Assembly: GCA_964361885.1 (NCBI GenBank)
Contig: CAYICL010000002.1
Span: forward strand, 1 to 58,712
Source: CAYICL01 sp964361885
Lineage (GTDB): Bacteria > Patescibacteriota > Microgenomatia > UBA1400 > CG1-02-47-37
Direction of reading: 5' to 3'
DNA: 58,712 nucleotides
Made by a program: the position numbers and the translations under genes. Positions 32,412 through 40,563 of the stretch are shown piece after piece. Under the pieces are notes generated by a model. It saw nothing but the letters and a program-made list of their open reading frames with translations. It was not told the DNA's origin and ran no database searches. Within the stretch, counting starts at the first letter, position 1. Each line of letters begins with the position of its first letter.

Positions 32412-32966
32412 ATGAACGGATTAATGGATAATAAACTCTTGAGACAAATTATTACCATAGGAGTGATACTGATTTTAGTAATTGGCGGGGTCTGGTTGTT
32501 TAAAAAACAAAAACCTGAAGAGGAAGAGGTGTTGCCGGAAATTATCCTGGAGTCATCTAAAATGATGGAGGGGGAGGCGGCCTTAAAGCAACCGATGAGC
32601 GAAGCGGAAAAGCAAGCGATTGACGAGATTTTTGCCAATGAAGGGGCAGAGATGACCATGCTTAAAGACGTGAGCGGAGGGCAAGCGGTGGGAACAGCCT
32701 GGAGACACGCAAGCGAGAAAAAGTTTGCGTTAAAGGTGGAAGCCAGCAAGCTGGCCGGCTTAGACAAAGGTTTTTTCTATGAAGGTTGGCTGGTTAGCGA
32801 CAAAGGCTTTTTCTCAACCGGCAGGATGGCAGAAATCAACGGAGAGGGAAAACTTTACTATCAAGCCGATGAAGACAAGAGTGAGTTTAAAGGAGTAGTG
32901 ATTACCAGAGAACCTGAAGACGGTGATCCGGCGCCGGCAGCGCATGTATTAGAGGGAAATTTTTAA
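32412..32966 (+). CDS. Membrane-anchored RskA-like domain protein
   Basis: 184 residues: short cytoplasmic start, one membrane segment (about 11-29), an acidic linker, then a beta-rich domain. That domain resembles the C-terminal part of anti-sigma factor RskA (FALKVEASKLAGLDKGFFYEGWL and the ending EPEDGDPAPAAHVLEGNF). In CPR such domains occur without a sigma-binding part, as here, so a role in sigma regulation is not implied. Strong Shine-Dalgarno AAAGGAGG. Function unknown. Confidence 0.65.
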   Translation: MNGLMDNKLLRQIITIGVILILVIGGVWLFKKQKPEEEEVLPEIILESSKMMEGEAALKQPMSEAEKQAIDEIFANEGAEMTMLKDVSGGQAVGTAWRHASEKKFALKVEASKLAGLDKGFFYEGWLVSDKGFFSTGRMAEINGEGKLYYQADEDKSEFKGVVITREPEDGDPAPAAHVLEGNF

Positions 32967-32999
32967 TTGACCTAATTTCTATGCTATAGTGATTGCACT

Positions 33000-33620
33000 A
33001 TGGCTCCGGTCAGATTAATTAAAGATATTGCTTTTTTTGGGTCTTCAGAATTCAACTCAAGCAGTAAATATTATCAGGAAGCATTTAAGACGGCGGCAAT
33101 TTTAGCCAAGGCGGGATACACGATTGTTAATGGCGGCGGGCCGGGAATAATGAATGCGGCGACTCAAGGAGCAGTGTCGGTTGGCGGGGAAACAATTGCG
33201 ATTACTTTTTCACCGCATGACGCGCCCGGTTTTGAGGGTAGATATTTAGTCAATAGAGTGGACAGAGAAATTAAAACAACTAATTATATTGAGAGGATGT
33301 TTAAATTAATAGAACGCGCCGACTGTTTTATTATTTTTAAAGGCGGAACAGGAACTTTATCCGAACTGGGAACCAGCTGGGTATTAGCCAAGCTTTATTA
33401 CCCTCATCATAAGCCATTTATTTTATACGGGAAGTTTTGGCATAAGATTATCAAGGTATTGCGGGAAAAACTCTTGATTCCGGAAAAAGCCATGAAAGTG
33501 TTTAAGATTGTTGAGGATGAAAAAGAACTGTTAAAAGCTTTAATTGATTTTGAAGAAGAAATGGCTAACTTTGACCATAGCCATTGTGAAATTTGTCAAG
33601 AAAAGGCGTTTATGACCTAA
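33000..33620 (+). CDS. LOG/TIGR00730-type Rossmann-fold nucleotide-binding protein
   Basis: 206 residues. Conserved GGGPGIMNAATQGA and KGGTGTLSELGTSW (the P-G-G-x-G-T-x-x-E type motif with Lys for Pro). Family members include cytokinin-activating phosphoribohydrolases and PpnN-like nucleosidases. The C-terminus has a HSHCEIC motif that may bind metal. TGCTATAGT lies 9 nt before the ATG. Substrate not determinable. Confidence 0.85.
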   Translation: MAPVRLIKDIAFFGSSEFNSSSKYYQEAFKTAAILAKAGYTIVNGGGPGIMNAATQGAVSVGGETIAITFSPHDAPGFEGRYLVNRVDREIKTTNYIERMFKLIERADCFIIFKGGTGTLSELGTSWVLAKLYYPHHKPFILYGKFWHKIIKVLREKLLIPEKAMKVFKIVEDEKELLKALIDFEEEMANFDHSHCEICQEKAFMT

Positions 33621-33636
33621 CCAAACTGTGTTTGGT

Positions 33637-34050
33637 AAGCACGAAGCACCAAGCACGAAATTCGAAACAAATGATAATCAATAAATCACAAAATTCAAAA
33701 CAATATGATCTGGAGGAACGAACACTGCAGTTTGCCAAACAGGCGAGGGTGTTTGTTAAAAAAATTCCCAAGAGTATTCAGAATATCGAAGACGGCAAAC
33801 AGTTGATCCGGGCTTCAGGGTCTATAGGTGCTAACTACATTGAAGCCAATGAATCTTTAAGCAAGAAAGACTTTGTCCATAGAATAAAAATTTCACGAAA
33901 AGAGGCAAAAGAAAGCGCTTATTGGCTCCAATTAATCGAGACAAGTAGTCAACTACAGATACAGCAAAAACAGCTATTACAAGAAGCTACAGAATTGATG
34001 AAAATATTTAGTGCAATTATGAGAAAATCAAATTAATGATTTCGGATTTA
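33637..34050 (+). mobile_element. Candidate S23 gene cassette bounded by inverted GAAATCC-type repeats
   Basis: 5' side: a cluster of AAGCACGAA units ending GCACGAAATTCGAAAC (33653-33668). 3' side: GATTTCGGATTTA (34038-34050), just after the stop, is the reverse complement of the unit AAATCCGAAATC. Between them lies only the four-helix-bundle gene. Solitary units occur at 15181 and 48037. Mobility is inference; no transposase is present. Confidence 0.55.
33671..34036 (+). CDS. Four-helix-bundle protein (S23/rRNA intervening sequence family)
   Basis: 121 residues. Family pattern: YDLEERTLQFAKQARVFVKK, then the highly conserved IRASGSIGANYIEANESLSKKDFVHRI (given here as two joined blocks of the S23 motif) and KEAKESAYWLQLI. 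Such genes were first found inside 23S rRNA intervening sequences and are related to Avd of diversity-generating retroelements, but here it stands in an ordinary intergenic position. Start 33671 (MIINKSQ); the longer frame reads through the repeat. Function unknown. Confidence 0.85.
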   Translation: MIINKSQNSKQYDLEERTLQFAKQARVFVKKIPKSIQNIEDGKQLIRASGSIGANYIEANESLSKKDFVHRIKISRKEAKESAYWLQLIETSSQLQIQQKQLLQEATELMKIFSAIMRKSN

Positions 34051-34055
34051 TATCT

Positions 34056-34502
34056 ATGATATATTTAGGGGCTGACCATGGGGGGTTTGAATTAAAAGAA
34101 AGAATTAAGGTGTGGCTTAAAACTCAAAATATAGATTATGAAGATTTGGGGAATACTGTTTATGATCCGCTGGATGATTTTGTGGATTTCGGCGTGAAGG
34201 TGGCTGAGAAAGTGAAGGGGAGCCAAGATAAAGGAGTGTTATTTTGTCGGGCCGGAGGGATGGCTTTGGTAGCTAATAAATTTAAAGGAGTACATGCGGT
34301 TGAGGTTTGGAGCCTGGAAACTGCCAGGCATGCAAAGGAACACCGTGATGCCAATGTATTGGGAATTCCGGCAGATTATGTGGATGAAAAATTGGTGATT
34401 GAGATGATTAAGATTTGGCTGGAGGCAAGTTTATTGACGGAGGAGAAATATCAAAGAAGAATTGATAAAATAAAGCAGATTGAAGATAATAATTTTGTAT
34501 GA
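34056..34502 (+). CDS. rpiB: Ribose-5-phosphate isomerase B
   Basis: 148 residues. MIYLGADHGGFELKE opens the RpiB/LacAB fold; FCRAGGMALVANK holds the anion-hole segment, in which the catalytic Cys (usually near GTGxG) is seen as FCRAGG. AKEHRDANVLGIPADYV matches the conserved C-terminal block. Interconverts ribose 5-phosphate and ribulose 5-phosphate. Overlaps gapdh by 4 bp, and Rpe lies just beyond, so the three form a pentose-phosphate/glycolysis operon. Confidence 0.92.
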   Translation: MIYLGADHGGFELKERIKVWLKTQNIDYEDLGNTVYDPLDDFVDFGVKVAEKVKGSQDKGVLFCRAGGMALVANKFKGVHAVEVWSLETARHAKEHRDANVLGIPADYVDEKLVIEMIKIWLEASLLTEEKYQRRIDKIKQIEDNNFV

Positions 34503-35566
34503 TTAAAGTAGCGATTAATGGTTTTGGCAGAATGGGCAGATTGGCCTTGAGAGTGGCGCTGAAGAAGCATAAAGGGACAATGGAGATCGTGGCGATTAAT
34601 ACTTCGGGCAAGATGGACACAGCCGGCTGGGCGCATTTGTTTGAGTATGATTCGACTTACGGTAAGTATCAGGGGGAGGTAGGGGTTGAAGGTAATAATT
34701 TAGTAGTGGATGGAGTCAAGATTCCAATCTTGGCAGAGTTGGAGCCGAAAAAGCTGCCTTGGAGAAAGTATGAAGTGGATTTGGTGCTGGAATGTACCGG
34801 AAAGTTTCGAAAACCGGAAGAAGCGGATGATCATATAGAGGCCGGAGCCAAAAAGGTGTTGTTGTCGGCTCCGCCCAAAGGGGACGAAGCAGGCCTGCCT
34901 GCCGGCAAGGCAGGGATTTATATGATGGGAATAAATGCGGATAAGGTGGGAACGGAGAAGGTGATTTCCAATGCTTCGTGTACCACCAATTGTGTAGCGC
35001 CGGTGGCTCTGGTGATGGTAAGGGAGTTTGGGGTGCTGAAAGCCGGGATGACCACAATTCATGCTTATACATCAGATCAAAGGCTGCTGGATAATTCGCA
35101 TCAGGATTTAAGAAGAGCCAGAAGCGCGGCAGTCAACCTTATTCCCACCAGCACTGGGGCGGCCTTAGCCACGGGTAAGGTGGTGACGGAGCTTAATGGT
35201 TTGTTTGACGGGATAGCGATCAGCGTGCCGGTGGTGACAGGGTCTTTGACAGATTTTACTTTTTTAGTCAAGAAAAAGACAACTGTTCAAGAAGTGAATC
35301 AAGCTTTGATTAAGGCTTCACAGGGGTATTTAAAGAATATTTTAGGAACAACCAATAAACCAATAGTCTCGGCCGACGTGATCGGATCAGAATATTCAGC
35401 CTTAGTAGACTTGGAGATGACCCGGGTGATTGACGGTGATTTGGTAAAGATTTTGTCCTGGTATGACAATGAATGGGGCTATGTAGTCAGAATGATGGAG
35501 CTGGCCCGGGCATGCGCCCCAGCATACGCGGGGCAAGCCCCAGCATACGCGGGGCAAGCCGGGTAA
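34499..35566 (+). CDS. gap: Glyceraldehyde-3-phosphate dehydrogenase, type I
   Basis: 355 residues. NAD site VAINGFGRMGRLALR, catalytic SNASCTTNCVAP (C161), DQRLLDNSHQDLRRARSAA, NLIPTSTGAA and SWYDNEWGYVVRM. Two repeats modify it: a palindrome at 34890-34915 adds residues in a loop (AGLPAGKAG) and a perfect tandem repeat of two 21-bp units adds APAYAGQ twice at the C-terminus after the last helix. Enzyme of lower glycolysis, paired with Pgk encoded at 20792. Confidence 0.96.
   Translation: MIKVAINGFGRMGRLALRVALKKHKGTMEIVAINTSGKMDTAGWAHLFEYDSTYGKYQGEVGVEGNNLVVDGVKIPILAELEPKKLPWRKYEVDLVLECTGKFRKPEEADDHIEAGAKKVLLSAPPKGDEAGLPAGKAGIYMMGINADKVGTEKVISNASCTTNCVAPVALVMVREFGVLKAGMTTIHAYTSDQRLLDNSHQDLRRARSAAVNLIPTSTGAALATGKVVTELNGLFDGIAISVPVVTGSLTDFTFLVKKKTTVQEVNQALIKASQGYLKNILGTTNKPIVSADVIGSEYSALVDLEMTRVIDGDLVKILSWYDNEWGYVVRMMELARACAPAYAGQAPAYAGQAG
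34890..34915 (+). repeat. In-frame palindrome in gap, CCTGCC family
   Basis: CCTGCC-TGCCGGCA-AGGCAGG type palindrome. A close relative is nested in the compound repeat at 53556-53606. Confidence 0.75.
35517..35558 (+). repeat. Two perfect 21-bp tandem units at the 3' end of gap
   Basis: Units at 35517-35537 and 35538-35558 are identical; each contains CCCC-AGCATACGC-GGGG and encodes APAYAGQ. A partial third unit precedes at about 35506. Confidence 0.92.
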
Positions 35567-35574
35567 ACCTGAAA

Positions 35575-36228
35575 ATGAAACCAATAATAATTCCTACAAT
35601 ATTTGTCAGGAAGTCGGAGACGCTGGAAGCCAGGTTGGAGCAGTATGAAGGAATAGTTGACAGGGTGCAGCTGGATGTGGCTGATGAGGCGTTTACCAGC
35701 GAGCCGACTTTATCAACGGAAAAAATGGTCAGCTGGCCAACGACTTTAGACAGAGATGTTCATTTAATGACTTTAGAGCCGGCCGATTGGCTGGAGGTTT
35801 GCGCTAAAGAGGGAATTAAAACAGCCATCGGGCAGATTGAAAATATGAGCAGCCAGTTGGAATTTGTTGAGGAGGCCAAAGCCTTAGGCTTAAAAGCGGG
35901 GTTGGCGATTGATTTGGAAACAGATTTAGAGGAGTTGGATTGGCCGGTGGCTAAAAAGGCAGATCAGTTGCTGGTGATGATGGTCAGAGCCGGCAAAGAA
36001 GGTCAAACCTTAAGCCAGGAAGGTTTAAAAAGAGTTAGACTTTTAAGACAAAAAGGCTTTGAGAAAGAGATCTGTGTGGATGGAGGGGTAAATGAAAAGA
36101 CGATTGCGGTTTGCGTCAAAGCAGGAGCTGATTTATTAGCGGTCGGCAGTTGTTTGTGGCAAGCCGAAGAAGTAGAGAAGCAGTACCGGCGGCTGAAAGA
36201 GTTGGCAGGGCAAGCGCAGACGGGTTAG
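35575..36228 (+). CDS. rpe: Ribulose-phosphate 3-epimerase-like protein
   Basis: 217 residues of TIM-barrel type: VQLDVADEAF, DVHLMTLEPADWLE (the metal-binding HLM), LLVMMVRAGKEGQ and the phosphate-binding ICVDGGVNEKTI with LLAVGSCLW. It is somewhat divergent: the usual DIMDGxFVPN is reduced to LDVADEAF. The start at 35575 avoids a longer frame through the gap repeats. Part of the rpiB-gap-rpe-pfkB cluster. Confidence 0.78.
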   Translation: MKPIIIPTIFVRKSETLEARLEQYEGIVDRVQLDVADEAFTSEPTLSTEKMVSWPTTLDRDVHLMTLEPADWLEVCAKEGIKTAIGQIENMSSQLEFVEEAKALGLKAGLAIDLETDLEELDWPVAKKADQLLVMMVRAGKEGQTLSQEGLKRVRLLRQKGFEKEICVDGGVNEKTIAVCVKAGADLLAVGSCLWQAEEVEKQYRRLKELAGQAQTG

Positions 36229-36237
36229 AATAAAACT
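36226..36237 (+). promoter_or_regulatory. -10 element in front of the second PfkB gene
   Basis: TAGAAT at 36226-36231 with 6 nt to the ATG at 36238; no Shine-Dalgarno. It overlaps the rpe stop codon. Confidence 0.35.
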
Positions 36238-37182
36238 ATGAAGTTTGATGTAGTGACATTTGGCAGCGCTTTTGTGGATGTGTATTTATCATCGCCTGAT
36301 TTTAAGATGGTTAAATCAAGCCGGGTGGCGACAGGAACGGCAATGTGTGAGGTTTATGGGGGCAAAATTAATGTTACCAGAATGGTGATCACCACGGGCG
36401 GGGGAGCGACGAATACGGCAGTCGGGTTTGAAAGACTGGGTTTGCAGACGGCAGCGGTATGCTCGGTAGGCAAGGATGACTGGGGGTTGTTTATAAGAAA
36501 AGAGTTAAGGCGGGAAGGGGTGAGCCGGCTATATGTGCAACAGGTGGACGAACAAACCAGTTACTCGACAATTTTAGTCAGCGAAGAGGGAGGCAGATCG
36601 GCTTTGGTATACCGGGGAGCCAGCAATCAGTTAGCGTGGCATAAGGTGGAATGGGACAAACTGGATCCGGACTGGTTTTATGTGTCTTCTTTGGGGGGGG
36701 ATTTTAATATGCTCACCAAGATTATCAGGACAGCGGAAGAGAAGGGGATTAAAGTAGCCTTAAATCCGGGGTCAAAAGAGATTGAGGCGGGAAGCCGACT
36801 GAAAGCGTTTTTGCCTAAAGTGGCAGTATTGCTTTTGAACCGGCAGGAAGCAGCCAGATTAACCAAACACATGTTTGGCAATAAAGAGGAAATATTAAGA
36901 GACGTGGGACGGTTGGGAGCCAAAATAGCGGTAGTAACCGAGGGGCGGAAAGGAGCCAGTTTGATCAGCGGGAGAAACAAATTACAACTGGAAGCGATTA
37001 AAGTAAAAACAGTCGAGGAAACCGGGGCAGGAGACGCGTTTGGCTGCGGTTTGGTGGCGGGTTTGATTAAAGGGTTTGAGTTAAAAAAGGCGTTGAGGTT
37101 GGGAATTGTTAATGGAGCGGCGGTAGTCGGTAATTATGGACCAAAAGCGGGCCTGCTGTTTGAGACCGATGTTAAAATATGA
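36238..37182 (+). CDS. PfkB/ribokinase family sugar kinase
   Basis: 314 residues. N-terminal FGSAFVDVYLSSPDF and GGGATNTAVGFERLGL, the ATP/anion-hole signature ETGAGDAFGCGLVAGL, and a nucleotide-site block VAVVTEGRKGA (IAVVTEGRKGAS). Neighbours are GAPDH and pentose-phosphate enzymes, so it may phosphorylate ribose, adenosine or fructose phosphate. It is one possible substitute for the 6-phosphofructokinase often missing in CPR. Overlaps the following gene by 4 bp. Confidence 0.9.
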   Translation: MKFDVVTFGSAFVDVYLSSPDFKMVKSSRVATGTAMCEVYGGKINVTRMVITTGGGATNTAVGFERLGLQTAAVCSVGKDDWGLFIRKELRREGVSRLYVQQVDEQTSYSTILVSEEGGRSALVYRGASNQLAWHKVEWDKLDPDWFYVSSLGGDFNMLTKIIRTAEEKGIKVALNPGSKEIEAGSRLKAFLPKVAVLLLNRQEAARLTKHMFGNKEEILRDVGRLGAKIAVVTEGRKGASLISGRNKLQLEAIKVKTVEETGAGDAFGCGLVAGLIKGFELKKALRLGIVNGAAVVGNYGPKAGLLFETDVKI

Positions 37183-38216
37183 GTGATAAGCAACTTGAGT
37201 TTCAAGGTAAAGACTTGGTTCCGCCGGCGGGCGGACAGGGTGAAGAAAAATGGAGAAGAAGGCCGAGAAAGACGATAGGAGAGGCAGGCAGCAGAAAGCA
37301 GACTTTGATCGGCTTAGTGATAACAATAGTTTTAGGCTTGATGTTTTATTTACCGGTTGAATTAAAACAAAAATGGCAGGAATGGAATAAAGAAGATGTG
37401 ATTACGATTGAGAAGCCAATTGGCGATAACCGGGACGTGTCAGAAGTGTTGGGATTTAAAGTAGAGATAAAGAGGCAAGACGACATGTTGACAGCGGTAA
37501 ATAAATTATTAGAGGGTTTGACCGGGGATTACGGAATTTATGTGAAGCAGACAGAAGGAGATAAAGAGTTAAAGATTAATGAAGATAAAGTGATGACGGC
37601 AGCATCAATGATCAAACTAGCGGTGTTGGCAGCTTATTACCAGGCGACAGATCAAGCCAGGTTAGATCCTAACGAAATTTATGTTTTAGACGAGAAAGAC
37701 AGATGGGTTTATGGAACCGGCAGTATGCAGAATCAACCGGCAGGAACAAAGTACAGCTATCAAAGGGTGGCGTTTTTGGCAGCCAACGAGAGCGACAATA
37801 TGGGAGCAGAGGTGCTGATTAAGAAACTTAAAGGATACAAGGCAGTGCAGACAGAAATAAATAAATGGGGTTTAGAAAAGACGTTGTTAAAAGAGAATGA
37901 AACGACAGCGGAGGAAACGGGGAAGCTATTGATGGATATTTTTCAAGGTTTGCTTTTAAGTCCAGCCAGCCGGCAGGAGCTTTTAGAAAATTTAACCAAT
38001 ACGGTTTTAGAGGATAGAATTACGGCCGGAGTGCCCAGCGGAGTCAAAGTCAGGCATAAATTTGGCAGTGAAGCAGGGGTGGTGAATGATTGCGGAATTG
38101 TGGAGGCTAAAAAGGCTTATGTGATTTGCGTGATGAGCGATAATATTAATGACGGTGAGGCTCAAGCGGTGTTACCAAAGATTTCCAGGGTGGTGTGGGA
38201 GTGGCTGGGAAAGTGA
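37179..38216 (+). CDS. Membrane-anchored class A beta-lactamase-like serine hydrolase
   Basis: 345 residues. Membrane segment at about 42-59 and a class A-like domain: nucleophile motif S143-MIK146 (AASMIKLAV), the second motif SDN in AANESDNMGAE, and HKFGSEAG in place of KTG. ETTAEETGKLLMDI lies where the omega-loop Glu region is expected. Relatives include beta-lactamases and D,D-peptidases. Acting on peptidoglycan is more plausible here, next to two PBPs. A TCCGCC palindrome adds PPAGGQ to the cytoplasmic tail. Confidence 0.8.
   Translation: MSDKQLEFQGKDLVPPAGGQGEEKWRRRPRKTIGEAGSRKQTLIGLVITIVLGLMFYLPVELKQKWQEWNKEDVITIEKPIGDNRDVSEVLGFKVEIKRQDDMLTAVNKLLEGLTGDYGIYVKQTEGDKELKINEDKVMTAASMIKLAVLAAYYQATDQARLDPNEIYVLDEKDRWVYGTGSMQNQPAGTKYSYQRVAFLAANESDNMGAEVLIKKLKGYKAVQTEINKWGLEKTLLKENETTAEETGKLLMDIFQGLLLSPASRQELLENLTNTVLEDRITAGVPSGVKVRHKFGSEAGVVNDCGIVEAKKAYVICVMSDNINDGEAQAVLPKISRVVWEWLGK
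37220..37239 (+). repeat. In-frame palindromic repeat, TCCGCC family
   Basis: TCCGCC-GGCG-GGCGGA followed by CAGG. Encodes PPAGGQ in a disordered N-terminal tail. Confidence 0.7.
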
Positions 38217-38217
38217 G

Positions 38218-40521
38218 TTAGGGGCTAATAGAAATACCGGTGAGGATTTTATCCCGTTCTTCCTGAATTTTTTGAATTTGTTCGGCAGAGCAATGCTGAG
38301 TTGGTTCGGTGCCGGGAATGAAAAACTCTTCTTTTGAAGGACAGCCTTCGCAGGTAAGTTGGCCGGTTAAGGTACAGATATTGGCTTTGACCAAGTTAGC
38401 CGGAGGGATGAATTTATGGCCAGGTTTATCTTTTAGAAGCTGGACCATGATTTTATTCCAAATCGGAGAGGCGCCGGTAATACCGGAAGCAACCTGAGCC
38501 ATGGGGGTATTGTCATTGTTACCGACCCAAACGGCAACCAGGTAGTCGGTGGTATAACCAATAGTCCAGTTATCGCGTTTGTCGTTGGTGGTCCCGGTTT
38601 TAACGGCCACTTGATGATTAGGAATATTAAGATAGGTTCTTAAGCCGAAAGCTTGGGACCGGGCATAAGGATCGGACAAGATGTCGGTTAAAAGATAGGC
38701 GACATTGGGATTTAAAACCGGATCAGGTTGACAAGTTTGGTGTTGAGGGGCAGCCACGGCCGCTTGAGACAGAGTGATTTTAGGAATATCGTCACAGCTA
38801 AAGTCTAAAAGAAGTTTGTTTTTACTGTCGGTAACTTTAAGAATCGGATGAAGGTTGACTTTAAGGCCCTGATTGGCAAAGGTAGCAAAAACCACCGCCA
38901 TGTCCACCATCTTGACTTCAGCGCCGCCTAAAGTCAGAGACAGGCCGTAACGTTCGGGTTGGTTCCAGGTGGTAATGCCTAAGTTTTTTCCCTGATTGAT
39001 CATTTTGTCAACGCCATAACTGGCTAAAACTTTAACAGCCGGGACGTTGTAGGAGTTGGCTAAAGCAAGGCGCAAAGTGACTGTCCCATGGAATTTACCG
39101 TCGTAGTTGACCGGGGAATAGGGTTTAGAACCGGGAATGTCGTAAGTGACGGGTGAGTCCTGGATGACGGAAGCGGCAGTGTAACCGCTAGTTAAAGCGA
39201 CAGAGTAGTTAACCGGTTTGATGGCTGAACCGGGTTGCCTTAAGGCTGTCGTTAGATTAACTTGGCCGTCGCGCTGGGTATCAAAGTAGTCGCGGGAACC
39301 AACCATAGCTAGGATTTCACCGGTTTTGGGAATAGTGATAAGAGCGGCGCCGTTGGTGATGTGCAAAGGAAAGAGCTGGTTAATTTCTTGAGTCACCAAA
39401 GTTTGAGCCTGCTTCTGGAGATTAAAATCCAGGGAGGTAATAACATTTAAACCGCCTTGCTCAACCATGGTTTCACCGAATTGTTTAACCAAAAGATCTT
39501 TAATATACATGACAAAGTGAGGGGCTTTAATGTTTTGAGTTTGGGGGGCGAGCAGGATTTTTTGTTGTTTGGCCAGTTCGGCTTCCAGGGGAGCGACGTA
39601 ACGTTCTTCGACCATGCGGTTTAAGACTTGGTGCTGGCGATAGATGGAAAGATAGGGGTTAGAACCAAAAGGAGAGTAGGTGGTAGGGGAAGCCGGTAAA
39701 CCGGCCAATAAAGCCGCTTCGGCCAGATTAACGTCTTTAATGGATTTGCCAAAGTAAGTTTGAGAGGCTTGTTCGGCGCCGTAAGCAGTGCCGCCATAAC
39801 TGACTTGATTAAGATACATTTCCAAGATTTGATCTTTAGAGTAGATCAATTCGACTTCAAAAGTGAGAATTAACTCTTTGAGTTTTCTTACTAGGGTCCG
39901 CTCGGGAGTTAGTAAAGCGTTTTTAATCAGCTGTTGAGTGATAGTGGAACCACCCTGAAGCTCCTGGTTAAAGATAATTTGTTTTATAGACCGGGAGATA
40001 CCTTTAAAAGAAACACCTTGATGATTGTAGAATTGGCTGTCTTCAATCGCCAGAGTGGCTAATTTAAAATGGGCAGGAATATCTTTTAAAGCCATGAGGG
40101 TACGATTTTGGTCTTTATAGAAAGTAAATAATAAAACGTTATGGCGATCGTAGATTTTGGTGGACAGAGTGGGTTGGTGGTTAACCAGGTCAGTGGCTTT
40201 GGGCAGATCTTTTAAGATAAACCAGTAAAAGATAATAAAAAAAGCGAGAACTACTGATAAAAGAGAGTAGATAAAAGGAGACAGTTTAAGCCGGAAGAGA
40301 GTGAGTTTGGGAAGAGTGAGTTTAGGAAGAGTAAGATGGGGGAGTTTGAGCTGTTTTGCGGCTTGAGAGGCGAGTTTAATTAGTTGAAGAATAAGTTTAA
40401 AGGTTAGACGGATGATAAGGAAGATGAGTTTATAGGTCAGCCGGCCGATTGCCTGCAAAAAAAGGCCAAGCCCGGTGAAGGGATTTAAAGAAATTCGGGA
40501 CGGGCGGCGGAATCGAGCCAT
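38218..40521 (-). CDS. Class A penicillin-binding protein (PBP1A-like)
   Basis: 767 residues. Long basic N-terminus with a short LPKLTLPKLTL repeat, membrane segment at about 85-105, GT51 glycosyltransferase (IEDSQFYNHQGVS, GGSTITQQLIKN), then the transpeptidase with SAIKP, SYN and KTGT. Polymerises and cross-links peptidoglycan outside the membrane. TATAAT ends 7 nt before the ATG. Paralogue of the next gene; their order suggests a tandem duplication. Confidence 0.94.
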   Translation of the reverse strand: MARFRRPSRISLNPFTGLGLFLQAIGRLTYKLIFLIIRLTFKLILQLIKLASQAAKQLKLPHLTLPKLTLPKLTLFRLKLSPFIYSLLSVVLAFFIIFYWFILKDLPKATDLVNHQPTLSTKIYDRHNVLLFTFYKDQNRTLMALKDIPAHFKLATLAIEDSQFYNHQGVSFKGISRSIKQIIFNQELQGGSTITQQLIKNALLTPERTLVRKLKELILTFEVELIYSKDQILEMYLNQVSYGGTAYGAEQASQTYFGKSIKDVNLAEAALLAGLPASPTTYSPFGSNPYLSIYRQHQVLNRMVEERYVAPLEAELAKQQKILLAPQTQNIKAPHFVMYIKDLLVKQFGETMVEQGGLNVITSLDFNLQKQAQTLVTQEINQLFPLHITNGAALITIPKTGEILAMVGSRDYFDTQRDGQVNLTTALRQPGSAIKPVNYSVALTSGYTAASVIQDSPVTYDIPGSKPYSPVNYDGKFHGTVTLRLALANSYNVPAVKVLASYGVDKMINQGKNLGITTWNQPERYGLSLTLGGAEVKMVDMAVVFATFANQGLKVNLHPILKVTDSKNKLLLDFSCDDIPKITLSQAAVAAPQHQTCQPDPVLNPNVAYLLTDILSDPYARSQAFGLRTYLNIPNHQVAVKTGTTNDKRDNWTIGYTTDYLVAVWVGNNDNTPMAQVASGITGASPIWNKIMVQLLKDKPGHKFIPPANLVKANICTLTGQLTCEGCPSKEEFFIPGTEPTQHCSAEQIQKIQEERDKILTGISISP

Positions 40522-40534
40522 AAAAGTTATTATA
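40522..40534 (-). promoter_or_regulatory. -10 element for the first PBP gene, leaderless
   Basis: TATAAT on the minus strand (40534-40529), 7 nt to the ATG at 40521. Confidence 0.5.
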
Positions 40535-40563
40535 CCCTATAAGAATAAAAAAAGGGGGCTGGA

